Position numbers and translations under genes: made by a program
The notes under the pieces: generated by a model
Databases searched by the model: none
What the model was told of the DNA's origin: nothing
What the model saw: the letters and a program-made list of their open reading frames with translations, nothing else
Assembly (NCBI RefSeq): GCF_016648105.1
Contig: NZ_JACVVE010000027.1
Location: 1 to 64,000 of the forward strand
DNA from: Pseudomonas sp. S31
GTDB lineage: Bacteria; Pseudomonadota; Gammaproteobacteria; Pseudomonadales; Pseudomonadaceae
Direction: 5' to 3'
Length of the DNA: 64,000 bases
Shown: piece by piece, positions 16,632 through 24,656 of the stretch
Numbering within the stretch: the stretch's first letter is position 1
How the letters are laid out: each line of letters begins with the position of its first letter

Positions 16632-17983
16632 TTCACCAGCTCCTGTTCATAGGCTTCGGTGCGACGGTTCACTTCGTCCCAGGACGGCGACAACAGCAGG
16701 TCCGCCCAATACTGGTACAGGCCGCGTGCCGCGGTTTCGCTGAAGATGTAGTTGGTGATGCCGGGCATGTCTTCGCGCAGCTTCTCGTTGCCCAGGCCCA
16801 TTTCCATGCACAGGGTGGCGTTGCGGGCCCGTTTGCCACGCAAGACCTTCTGGATTTCGGTCCAGTTCTCCGAATCGTCCTGCTCGAGGAACCCGGCCGG
16901 CCCGAAGGCGCGGGTTTCGCTGCGTTCGAAGGCAGCCTTGACGTCGTCCGGTGCTGCGGCGTCGGCGATGCAGAAGTTCCACACCTCCACCTGGTTCGGT
17001 CCACGCGGGTGCCACACGCGGATCGTCGCGGTGCCGTTGAGCCAGCTCAGGGTCGGGAACATGTTGTTGTGGCCGGCCAGGCGCAGTGCGCGGATTTCGC
17101 CCAGGCGCGCCTTGGCCTCGTCGAAGGTGTCACGGAAATAGCGCGACACTTCGCCGTCTACCCACACGTTGGCGTCGGGCTTTTCGGTGAAGAAGAACCC
17201 GCTGCCATGGCCGCGTTGGCCGTACTGGACGGCGTCCTTGGCGGTTTCCCAGACCGGGCGCGCGGTCTGGTCAGAGCCCAGGGCCTTTTCCGTGTTGCCG
17301 GGCGCCTGCCCCAGCACCTGCACCGCGGAGGCGTGCGAGTAGAGGGCGTGGTACTGGTCGGAGGCGAACTGTTCGGCGGGCAGTTTCCAATTGCAGTCGA
17401 TGGTCCACTTCTGCACGCCGCCGATGATTTCGGTACCGCCTTCGCGGCGGTCGAGCACGCCGTCCAGGTACCAGGCGATGTCGCCCATGTAGTCTTCGAG
17501 TTCAGGTGCCTCGGCGTCCCAGTTGCCGAATACCAGGCCCTTGTATTCGCGCACGCGGGTCACCGCCTGCAGGCCCCATTGCTTCTTGCACAGCCCCTGC
17601 GGGTAGGCACGCGGCTCCTGCGGCACGTCGATCAGTTCGCCGTCGGTGCCGTAGCTCCAGCCGTGGTAGGGGCAGGTGAACGCCTTGGTGTTGCCCGAGT
17701 CGGCGTAGGACACGCGCATCGAACGGTGCCGACACTGGTTGAGGAAGGCATTGATCGAGCGGTCTTTCTGACGCACGACCACGATCGGGTCTTCGCCCAT
17801 GTAGGTATTGAAAAAGTCACCGGGCTTGGGGATCTGGCTGACATGACAGAGGAACAGCCAGGTGCGACCGAAGATGCGTTCGAGCTCCAGCTCGTAGATC
17901 TGCGGGTCGGTGTAGATGGCAGGGCTGATACGGCCGTTACGGGCGTCGACCAACGCCTCGATCTGTTCTGGGGTGATAGCCAC
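16628..17983 (-). CDS. hcaE: 3-phenylpropionate/cinnamate dioxygenase, large (alpha) subunit
   Basis: Catalytic subunit of the Rieske non-heme iron dioxygenase that adds O2 to the 2,3 positions of phenylpropionate and cinnamate. It has 451 residues. The Rieske ligands lie in NQCRHRSMRV and CPYHGWSYG. The mononuclear iron site is DQYHALYSH, giving the D-x2-H-x4-H pattern. Large blocks match what I recall of E. coli HcaE. The start is taken as GTG at 17983 because AGGAGA lies 7 bases upstream; a further GTG at 17998 falls before that site. It is the first gene of the hca operon, divergent from hcaR. Confidence 0.94.
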   Translation of the reverse strand: MAITPEQIEALVDARNGRISPAIYTDPQIYELELERIFGRTWLFLCHVSQIPKPGDFFNTYMGEDPIVVVRQKDRSINAFLNQCRHRSMRVSYADSGNTKAFTCPYHGWSYGTDGELIDVPQEPRAYPQGLCKKQWGLQAVTRVREYKGLVFGNWDAEAPELEDYMGDIAWYLDGVLDRREGGTEIIGGVQKWTIDCNWKLPAEQFASDQYHALYSHASAVQVLGQAPGNTEKALGSDQTARPVWETAKDAVQYGQRGHGSGFFFTEKPDANVWVDGEVSRYFRDTFDEAKARLGEIRALRLAGHNNMFPTLSWLNGTATIRVWHPRGPNQVEVWNFCIADAAAPDDVKAAFERSETRAFGPAGFLEQDDSENWTEIQKVLRGKRARNATLCMEMGLGNEKLREDMPGITNYIFSETAARGLYQYWADLLLSPSWDEVNRRTEAYEQELVK

Positions 17984-18057
17984 TCTTATTCTCCTCACCG
18001 CTTACAAGAAGGGTGCGTTTTTTGTCGAATGTGCTGTCGGCGCCAACAGATGCGCTA

Positions 18058-18123
18058 AATCTAGGCCAGCAAGCGCGGATGAAAAAATACTTTCTTTGGA
18101 TTTATTGATCGGTTAAACCTATC
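18058..18123 (-). promoter_or_regulatory. Probable hcaE promoter and HcaR operator
   Basis: An interrupted dyad at 18107-18123 reads GAT-C-GGTT-A-AACC-T-ATC, with the T-N11-A form of LysR operators. On the minus strand a TAGATT box (18058-18063) could be the -10 of hcaE, giving a start near 18051. The dyad centre would then be at about -64, the usual recognition position for a LysR activator. The dyad is also 28 bp upstream of hcaR, so self-regulation is likely. Confidence 0.6.
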
Positions 18124-18150
18124 AGTGAATTGCCCTGATCCGAGGCCCCC

Positions 18151-19056
18151 GTGGAACTGCGCCACTTGCGTTACTTCGTTGCCGTAGCTGAAGAGCTGAA
18201 CTTCACCCGTGCCGCCGGGCGGCTGTTCACTTCCCAACCGTCGTTGAGCGAGCAGATCCGCAACCTGGAGCTGGAAATCGGCTTCCCTTTGCTCACCCGA
18301 ACCCGGCGCAAAGTCGAGCTGACGCCAGCGGGGGCGGTGTTCCTGGAGGAAGCGCGGCAGATCCTGGGTCACGTCGAGATGGCCGTTACGCGTGCCGCCA
18401 GGGCGGCTACCCAGGCCCGCGAGCGGATCACCATCGGCTTCGTGCCCGCCGCCGAGGTACGCATCTTTCCAGGCGTGCTACCGATCTTTCGCGTGGCGTT
18501 CCCCGAGGTGGACATTGTCCTGCGCAGCCTGACCTCCGAAGAACAGCAGGTGGCCCTGGCCCGGGGCGAGATCGAACTGGGCTTCATGCGCGGCCCGGTG
18601 CCCACCGCCAACCTGTGCAGCGAAGTGGTGTTGGTCGAGCCATTTCGTGTTTACCTGCCACAGGGGCACCCGCTGGCGGCGCTCGAACGCATCGCCCCCG
18701 GCCACCTGCATGACTTGCCAGCGATCAACATCGACCCCGGCTATGGGCGCTCTATCCACGATGCTCTGGCGCAATACCTCGTAGACCATGGCGTCACTGC
18801 TGGGCACGTCTATCCGTCGTCCAATCCACTGATGAGCATCAATCTGGTGGCGGCGGGTCTGGGCTACACCTTGCTACCTGCGTATGCCGAGAACTTCATG
18901 CCCAAGGATGTGGTCTCCCGGCCCTTGCCCGACGATGCACCGATGAGTGAGCTGCTGATGGTGAGCCCGCGCGATGCTGCCGCCAGCACTGCAGCGACCC
19001 GGCAGTTGCAGCAGCAGGTACGTGAGCTGGCAACGCTGCGGGTGCAGCGCGTTTGA
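18151..19056 (+). CDS. hcaR: LysR-type activator of the hca operon
   Basis: LysR-family protein of 301 residues with an N-terminal winged helix (MELRHLRYFVAVAEELNFTR, then SQPSLSEQIRNLE) and a periplasmic-binding-like effector domain. IGFVPAAEVRIFPGVLPIFR and PSSNPLMSINLVAAGLGYTL resemble E. coli HcaR. The start codon is GTG, with GAGG five bases upstream. The divergent placement from hcaE is the same as in E. coli, where HcaR activates hca with phenylpropionate or cinnamate. The effector is inferred from this context. Confidence 0.88.
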   Translation: MELRHLRYFVAVAEELNFTRAAGRLFTSQPSLSEQIRNLELEIGFPLLTRTRRKVELTPAGAVFLEEARQILGHVEMAVTRAARAATQARERITIGFVPAAEVRIFPGVLPIFRVAFPEVDIVLRSLTSEEQQVALARGEIELGFMRGPVPTANLCSEVVLVEPFRVYLPQGHPLAALERIAPGHLHDLPAINIDPGYGRSIHDALAQYLVDHGVTAGHVYPSSNPLMSINLVAAGLGYTLLPAYAENFMPKDVVSRPLPDDAPMSELLMVSPRDAAASTAATRQLQQQVRELATLRVQRV

Positions 19057-19084
19057 AGGCCGGGATAGTAGCTTTCGCAGAGGG

Positions 19085-19117
19085 CCGTTGCCCATGGCGC
19101 TGGCGCCAGGGGCAACG
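19085..19117. terminator. Hairpin between convergent hcaR and nhaA
   Basis: CCGTTGCCC pairs with GGGCAACGG, with a further GGCG/CGCC pairing inside. There is no T-run on either strand, so it may be a weak bidirectional terminator or an mRNA-protecting structure. Confidence 0.4.
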
Positions 19118-19125
19118 GCGTAGCG

Positions 19126-19142
19126 GGGCGTCCTGGGTCAGG
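19126..19142. repeat. Right copy of 17-bp direct repeat flanking hca
   Basis: Exact second copy of GGGCGTCCTGGGTCAGG. It includes the nhaA stop codon (19138-19140), just as the left copy includes the hcaD stop. Confidence 0.7.
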
Positions 19143-20469
19143 CTCTGCGTACTCGCCAGGCTCCCCAGGCCAGGCCGAGAGCGGCGGCGACCACCGAGGC
19201 GGACAGCACCCCGAGTTTAGCCGCGCCCAGCGTTGCCGGGTCGACGAAGGCCAGGTTGGCGATGAAGATCGACATGGTGAAGCCGATGCCGGCGAGCAGG
19301 CCGATCAAGGTGATGCTGCTCCAATTGACCCCCGCTGGCAGCGCGCAGCAGCCCAGGCGCACCATCAACCAGCTGACACTGACGATACCCAGCGGCTTGC
19401 CCAGCACCAGGGCCACCGCGACGGCCATCATCACCCACTGCGGCGCCTGGGTACCGAGATCGACACCTGCCAGGCTGACGCCGGCATTGGCCAGCGCGAA
19501 CACTGGCATGATCCCATAGGCTACCCAGGGATGCAGGGCGCCTTGTACGCGGACTACCGGCGGCACCAACTCCCGCTGTGCCAGCCGAAGGCTCTTGAGG
19601 GGGCTGATCAGCTCGCTGGCGTCGCGCTCGGGGGCCTTGGCGCGCCCCAGCAGCTCCTGGGTGAAGCGGGTTACCGCATCCAGTGGGCGCTCGCGCATGG
19701 GCATGGCGGCAACCGGGGTCATCAGCCCCAGCACCACACCGGCCAGAGTAGGGTGGGCGCCGGTCATCAGCACGCCGACCCAGGTGACGGCGCCGGGGAT
19801 GACATACGCGTAGGCCGACCCCACACCGATCCGCTGCAGCCCCACGACCATCAGCAGGCCGACGGCGGCAACGCCGAAGCCGCTGTAGTCGAGCCCGCCG
19901 GAGTAGAAGAAGGCGATGATGAGCACGGCGATGATGTCGTCGATGATCGCCAAGGCCAGGAGGAATATCCGCACGTTCGATGGAATCGATTTGCCGAGCA
20001 GCGCCAGTACGCCGACGGCGAAGGCGATGTCGGTCGCGGTCGGCACGGCCCAGCCCTGTTGCTCGCTCGGCGCGTGGCCGAAGCCAAGGTAGACCAGAGC
20101 AGGTACGGCCACGCCGCCTACCGCTGCCGCCATTGGCAGGGAAGCCTGGCGTAGGCTGGAGAGGGCTCCCTCATGGATTTCCCGGCGAATCTCCATGCCG
20201 ACCACCAGGAAGAAAATGGTCATGAGCCCGTCGTTGATCCAGAAATGCAACGATTGGGAGAACACCAGCGAACCCACACCCAGGGTTATTGGGGTGTGCC
20301 AAAGCGCTTCATAGCTTGCTGCTGCCGAGGAGTTGGCCCAGATCAGGGCGGCGATGGCGGCGATCAGCAGGACGACGCCGCTGACGGCTTCGATGTGCAG
20401 GAAACGCTCGAAATTGGCGAAGGCGCGCTCGGCCAGCTGCTGGGCGCGGGGCAATGGTTTGTGTTGCAT
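19138..20469 (-). CDS. nhaA: Na+/H+ antiporter NhaA
   Basis: Inner membrane sodium/proton antiporter for pH and salt balance, 443 residues with about 12 membrane segments. The signature PTATDIAFAVGVLALLG contains the paired motif with the transport Asp, and LAIIDDIIAVLIIAFFYSG follows, as in E. coli NhaA. The N-terminal ERFLHIEAVSGVVLL and the C-terminal GIGFTMSIFIANLAF are also typical. Length is slightly above the E. coli protein (388), with a longer loop around residues 255-290. It converges with hcaR. Confidence 0.93.
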   Translation of the reverse strand: MQHKPLPRAQQLAERAFANFERFLHIEAVSGVVLLIAAIAALIWANSSAAASYEALWHTPITLGVGSLVFSQSLHFWINDGLMTIFFLVVGMEIRREIHEGALSSLRQASLPMAAAVGGVAVPALVYLGFGHAPSEQQGWAVPTATDIAFAVGVLALLGKSIPSNVRIFLLALAIIDDIIAVLIIAFFYSGGLDYSGFGVAAVGLLMVVGLQRIGVGSAYAYVIPGAVTWVGVLMTGAHPTLAGVVLGLMTPVAAMPMRERPLDAVTRFTQELLGRAKAPERDASELISPLKSLRLAQRELVPPVVRVQGALHPWVAYGIMPVFALANAGVSLAGVDLGTQAPQWVMMAVAVALVLGKPLGIVSVSWLMVRLGCCALPAGVNWSSITLIGLLAGIGFTMSIFIANLAFVDPATLGAAKLGVLSASVVAAALGLAWGAWRVRRA

Positions 20470-20832
20470 AGGCGCAAGGACTCCCGCATGGCGGCCCGAC
20501 CTGCGTTGTTCATTTAACCTGCTTCACTGCCCCAAGCAGCTAGCACCCGGGCGCAAGTCTAACGTATGCACGTAGGGAAATGGCCCACGTAACCGAGCCG
20601 ACTCCGCTAAATCTTTTCAAATTTTTACCCCATGCCGCGAGCGTCGACATTGGCGCGTTGTCGCTCGCCAATGGGCTGAAGGTCTCGGCTGTGCATTGTA
20701 GTCATCAAGTTGTAAGTTACGATCATTGAGGCTGTTCAAACGCCTGTTTAATGTTTGCCCCATAAGCGACGGGCCCCGCCATTGGATGAGGCGCCTGCAT
20801 TTCCGTGATAACGCCATCGAGGACACCGCGCC
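20470..20832. other. Intergenic region nhaA-fadH with a dyad
   Basis: This is the upstream region of both divergent genes, with no convincing ORF. It contains a perfect dyad, ATTGGCG and CGCCAAT with a 10-bp spacer (20649-20672), which could be a regulator site or an mRNA hairpin, and a PsrA-like box described separately. Confidence 0.5.
20737..20750. promoter_or_regulatory. PsrA-like operator upstream of fadH
   Basis: CAAAC-GCCT-GTTTA fits the C/GAAAC-N2-4-GTTTG/C pattern known for PsrA, the fatty-acid-responsive TetR regulator of Pseudomonas beta-oxidation genes, with one deviation at the last base. It lies 83 bp before the fadH start. FadH acts in unsaturated fatty acid oxidation, so the context fits. 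Confidence 0.45.
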
Positions 20833-22869
20833 ATGGCTGCCGACCGCTACCCGCACCTGCTGGCCCCGCTCGACCTGGGCTTCACCACCCTGCGTAACCG
20901 TACCCTGATGGGCTCGATGCACACCGGCTTGGAGGAGCGCCCCGGCGGCTTCGAGCGCATGGCGGCGTATTTCGCCGAGCGTGCGCGCGGCGGCGTCGGC
21001 CTGATGGTGACCGGCGGCATCGCGCCTAACGACGAGGGTGGGGTGTACTCCGGGGCGGCCAAGCTCAGCACCGAGCAGGAGGCCGACCAGCACCGTATCG
21101 TCACCGAGGCGGTGCATGTGGCAGGCGGCAAGATCTGCCTGCAGATCCTCCATGCCGGGCGCTATGCCTATAGCCCGCGGCTGGTGGCGCCCAGTGCGAT
21201 CCAGGCGCCGATCAACCCGTTCAAGCCCCGGGAGCTGGACGAAGCGGGCATCCAGAAGCAGATCGACGACTTCGTCAATTGTGCCGTGCTGGCCCAGCGC
21301 GCTGGGTACGATGGCGTCGAGGTTATGGGGTCGGAAGGCTACTTCATCAACCAGTTCCTGGTCGCCCACACCAACCATCGCAGCGATCGCTGGGGCGGCA
21401 GCTACGAGAACCGCATGCGCCTGGCGGTGGAAATCGTCAGCCGCGTGCGCGAGGCGGTGGGGCCGAACTTCATCATCATCTTCCGCCTGTCGATGCTCGA
21501 CCTGATCGAGGGCGGCAGCACCTGGGAAGAGATCGTGCAACTGGCCAAGGCCATCGAGCAGGCCGGCGCGACCCTGATCAACACCGGTATCGGCTGGCAC
21601 GAGGCGCGTATCCCGACCATCGCCACCAAGGTGCCGCGGGCGGCGTTCAGCAAGGTCACCGCCAAGCTGCGTGGCGCGGTGCGCCTGCCGCTGATCACCA
21701 CCAACCGCATCAATACCCCGGAGGTGGCCGAGGCGGTGCTGGCCGAGGGTGATGCCGACATGGTGTCGATGGCCCGGCCGTTCCTGGCCGACGCCGACTT
21801 CGTCAACAAGGCCGCCGCAGGGCGCGCCGATGAGATCAATACCTGCATCGGCTGCAACCAGGCCTGCCTGGACCACACCTTCGGCGGCAAGCTGACCAGT
21901 TGCCTGGTCAACCCGCGCGCCTGCCACGAGACCGAGCTCAACTACCTGCCGGTGCGCACTGTGAAACGCATCGCCGTGGTCGGTGCTGGCCCGGCCGGCC
22001 TGGCGGCGGCCACCGTGGCTGCCGAGCGTGGCCACGAGGTGGTGCTGTTCGATTCGGCCAGCGAGATCGGCGGCCAGTTCAACGTCGCCAAGCGGGTGCC
22101 GGGCAAGGAAGAGTTCAATGAGACCCTGCGCTACTTCCGCAACAAGGTACGCACCACGGGCGTCGACCTGCGCCTGGATACCCGGGTGGATGTGCAGACC
22201 CTGCTGGCCGGAGGGTATGACGAGGTGATCCTCGCCACCGGTATCGCCCCGCGCACCCCGGCCATCCCGGGGATCGAGCACGACAAGGTGCTGAGCTACC
22301 TGGATGTGCTGCTGCAGCGCAAGCCGGTCGGCAAGTCGGTGGCGGTGATCGGTGCCGGTGGTATCGGTTTCGACGTGTCCGAGTACCTGGTGCACGAGGG
22401 CGTGGCCACCAGCCTGGACCGCGAGGCGTTCTGGAAGGAGTGGGGCATCGACACCCGGTTGCAGGCCCGTGGTGGTGTCGCCGGGATCAAGCCCGAGCCC
22501 CATGCCCCGGCGCGCCAGGTGTACCTGTTGCAGCGCAAGACGTCCAAGGTGGGCGATGGCCTGGGCAAGACCACGGGCTGGATCCACCGTACTGGGTTGA
22601 AGAACAAGCGGGTGCAGATGCTCAATGGCGTCGAGTACCTGAAGATCGACGATGCCGGGCTGCATATCCGTATCGGTGAAGGTGAGCCGCAGTTGTTGGC
22701 GGTGGACAACGTGGTGATCTGCGCTGGCCAGGAGCCGCTGCGCGAGCTCTACGACGGATTGGCGCAAGCCGGGCAGGCGGTGCACCTGATCGGTGGGGCG
22801 GACGTGGCGGCGGAGCTGGATGCCAAGCGGGCGATCAACCAGGGGTCGCGGTTGGCGGCGGAGTTGTGA
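20833..22869 (+). CDS. fadH: 2,4-dienoyl-CoA reductase (NADPH)
   Basis: Iron-sulfur flavoenzyme that reduces 2,4-dienoyl-CoA formed during oxidation of polyunsaturated fatty acids. It has 678 residues; E. coli FadH has 672. The N-terminal Old Yellow Enzyme barrel (about 1-330) includes HAGRYAY and ENRMRLAVEIV. Four Cys for the [4Fe-4S] cluster lie in CIGCNQAC and the following TSCLVNPRAC. The C-terminal half carries FAD and NADPH domains with AVVGAGPAGLAAA and AVIGAGGIGFDVSEYL. The ATG at 20833 is the only sensible start. Confidence 0.92.
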   Translation: MAADRYPHLLAPLDLGFTTLRNRTLMGSMHTGLEERPGGFERMAAYFAERARGGVGLMVTGGIAPNDEGGVYSGAAKLSTEQEADQHRIVTEAVHVAGGKICLQILHAGRYAYSPRLVAPSAIQAPINPFKPRELDEAGIQKQIDDFVNCAVLAQRAGYDGVEVMGSEGYFINQFLVAHTNHRSDRWGGSYENRMRLAVEIVSRVREAVGPNFIIIFRLSMLDLIEGGSTWEEIVQLAKAIEQAGATLINTGIGWHEARIPTIATKVPRAAFSKVTAKLRGAVRLPLITTNRINTPEVAEAVLAEGDADMVSMARPFLADADFVNKAAAGRADEINTCIGCNQACLDHTFGGKLTSCLVNPRACHETELNYLPVRTVKRIAVVGAGPAGLAAATVAAERGHEVVLFDSASEIGGQFNVAKRVPGKEEFNETLRYFRNKVRTTGVDLRLDTRVDVQTLLAGGYDEVILATGIAPRTPAIPGIEHDKVLSYLDVLLQRKPVGKSVAVIGAGGIGFDVSEYLVHEGVATSLDREAFWKEWGIDTRLQARGGVAGIKPEPHAPARQVYLLQRKTSKVGDGLGKTTGWIHRTGLKNKRVQMLNGVEYLKIDDAGLHIRIGEGEPQLLAVDNVVICAGQEPLRELYDGLAQAGQAVHLIGGADVAAELDAKRAINQGSRLAAEL

Positions 22870-22896
22870 TCAAGCGGCTTTGAATGCTCAGGACTG

Positions 22897-22945
22897 TGTA
22901 GGAGCGGCCTAGCCGGGGCGCCGGACCGGCAAGGCCGCTCCTACA
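22897..22945. repeat. Inverted repeat, divergent REP relative
   Basis: TGTAGGAGCGGCCT and AGGCCGCTCCTACA flank a 21-bp GC-rich centre. It resembles REP ends (TGTAGGAGCGG) but with another core, so it is a different REP family or a decayed pair. It lies between fadH and the PLP gene and can form a hairpin. Confidence 0.7.
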
Positions 22946-22979
22946 ACGACCGTGCTGCTCTGCGGTAAGCTGTCGCCCC

Positions 22980-23870
22980 ATGACATTCGAGCTACCCCAA
23001 GCCCCGCTGCAATCGTTGAACCTCCCTTGGCTCCAGGCAGCCGGAGTCGAGGCCGCGGTCCTGCGCCTGGACCTGATCGACCCGCTGATCAGCGGCAACA
23101 AATGGTTCAAGCTGCGCCACCACCTGGACCGCGCCCGCCAATCCGGTGCGCCTGGCCTGATCAGCCTCGGCGGCAACCATTCCAACCATCTGCACGCCCT
23201 GGCAGCCGCCGGCAAGCGTTTCGGCTTCGCCACCGTCGGCCTGCTGCGCGGCCATGCCCAGGACACCCCCACGGTGCGTGACCTCCAGGCACTGGGCATG
23301 GAGCTGCACTGGCTGGGCTATGGCGGTTACCGCGAGCGCCACCAGGCCGGTTTCTGGGAACCTTGGCAGGCCCGCTTCCCCGGCTGGCACTGCATTCCCG
23401 AAGGCGGTGGTGGGCCAGCCGGTGCGCAGGGCTGCGCGTTGATCGTCGAGCAGGCGCGGGCGCAGCTGGCCGCGCTGGCTTGGCCGGATTACCACGCCTG
23501 GTGGCTGGCCGCAGGTACCGGCACCACCCTGGCCGGGCTGGTGCTGGCCGAACGCGGCGCGCACACCGTGCATGGCGCGCTGGCGGTGCCGGCGAACCAT
23601 GGTGTGGCGCAAACGGTGGAGGTACTGGCCGGTAGCGCTGGCTACCAGCTGCACGCGGCCTGCCGAGGTGGATTCGCCAAGGTCGATGACGAGCTGATGG
23701 CCTTCATCGCCGACTGCGAGGGCCATACTGGCGTGCCGTTCGAAGCCCTGTACACCGGCAAGGCCCTGCTGGCGCTGCGCGAGCAGGTCGAGGCGGGCCT
23801 GTTCGCCGCCGGTACGCGGTTGATCTTCGTGCATACCGGCGGCTTGCAGGGGCGGCGCGGTTACTTGTAA
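22980..23870 (+). CDS. PLP-dependent enzyme, ACC deaminase/D-cysteine desulfhydrase family
   Basis: Fold-type II PLP enzyme of 296 residues. The Lys that should bind PLP is in SGNKWFKL (residues 39-46), followed by SLGGNHSNHLHALAAAG, which binds the substrate carboxylate, and a Gly-rich phosphate loop (AAGTGTTLAG). It is shorter than true ACC deaminases (about 338), and substrate cannot be assigned. D-cysteine or another small amino acid is possible. The ATG at 22980 has only a weak ribosome binding site (GTAAG). Its last 10 bases overlap the convergent cytochrome b561 gene. Confidence 0.8.
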   Translation: MTFELPQAPLQSLNLPWLQAAGVEAAVLRLDLIDPLISGNKWFKLRHHLDRARQSGAPGLISLGGNHSNHLHALAAAGKRFGFATVGLLRGHAQDTPTVRDLQALGMELHWLGYGGYRERHQAGFWEPWQARFPGWHCIPEGGGGPAGAQGCALIVEQARAQLAALAWPDYHAWWLAAGTGTTLAGLVLAERGAHTVHGALAVPANHGVAQTVEVLAGSAGYQLHAACRGGFAKVDDELMAFIADCEGHTGVPFEALYTGKALLALREQVEAGLFAAGTRLIFVHTGGLQGRRGYL

Positions 23871-24406
23871 GGCAGCATGCGCAGCAGCGTGTTGTCGCGC
23901 TGCACGTAGTGATGGTACAGCCCGGCCAGGGCATGCAGGCCGATCAGCCAGTAGCCCCAGCTGCCCACGCGCTCGTGCCAGCCCTTGATGAACTTGGCCA
24001 GGTCGGTGTTCGGGCCGATCAGCTGCGGCAGTTCCAGGCCATAGAACGGTACCGGCTTGTCGGCGGCGCTGAGGATCAGCCAGCCGGCCAGGGGCATGCC
24101 GATCATCAGCAGGTACAGCGCCAGGTGCATCAGGTGCGCCAGGCCAGTCTGCCAGGCCGGCGGCTTGGGGATGATCGGCGGGGTGGGGCGGCTCAGACGC
24201 ACTGCCAGGCGTAGCCAGACCAGCACGAAGACGCTCAGACCGAGCATGAAGTGCAGGTCTTTCATCAGGTTGCGTTCGGCGCTGTCCTTGGGAAACAGGC
24301 CGCGCAGCTCGATACAGGCGTAGACCGCGGCCAGCAGTACCAGCATCAGCCAGTGCAGGGCGATGGACAGGCGTGCGTAGTGGGGGGCGGGGGTGGATGA
24401 CACCAT
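23861..24406 (-). CDS. Cytochrome b561 (YodB/CybB type)
   Basis: Integral membrane di-heme cytochrome of 181 residues with four hydrophobic segments. Candidate heme His residues are in SIALHWLMLV, MKDLHFMLGL, GLAHLMHLALY and LIGLHALAGLYHHYV. Members move electrons between membrane quinols and partners, some acting as superoxide:ubiquinone oxidoreductases. The start has AAGAGGAC upstream. It overlaps the PLP gene by 10 bp, tail to tail. Confidence 0.88.
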   Translation of the reverse strand: MVSSTPAPHYARLSIALHWLMLVLLAAVYACIELRGLFPKDSAERNLMKDLHFMLGLSVFVLVWLRLAVRLSRPTPPIIPKPPAWQTGLAHLMHLALYLLMIGMPLAGWLILSAADKPVPFYGLELPQLIGPNTDLAKFIKGWHERVGSWGYWLIGLHALAGLYHHYVQRDNTLLRMLPYK

Positions 24407-24460
24407 GGGCGGTCCTCTTCATCAGGTCGGTGTGATTGACTTTATAGATTTAGCGCCTAT

Positions 24461-24640
24461 GAGATCGAGCGCCGCCCGCGCGGCGCATCGCGGGTAAACC
24501 CGCTCCTACATTTGTTGCAACGTGGCCATGTCTGTGAGGCCATGTTTGCCAGTCTTGTCGGTCCGGCACACCATCGCGGCGAGCCAACAAGGCATAACTG
24601 GCCCGAAACAAACTGTAGGAGCGGGTTTACCCGCGAATAG
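24461..24640. repeat. Palindromic element plus inverted REP pair
   Basis: Starts with a GC-rich palindrome (GAGATCGAGCGCCGC..GCGGCGC, 24461-24486), then a REP (24488-24510). After about 100 bp comes a REP in the opposite orientation (24613-24636). The first 81 bp recur at 37305-37385 with four mismatches. Confidence 0.85.
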
Positions 24641-24656
24641 GCCCGCCCAGACAACA

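Noticed and set aside
22980..23870. Annotation as ACC deaminase
   Set aside because: The protein is about 40 residues shorter than proven ACC deaminases, and I cannot see residues that separate this activity from D-cysteine desulfhydrase.
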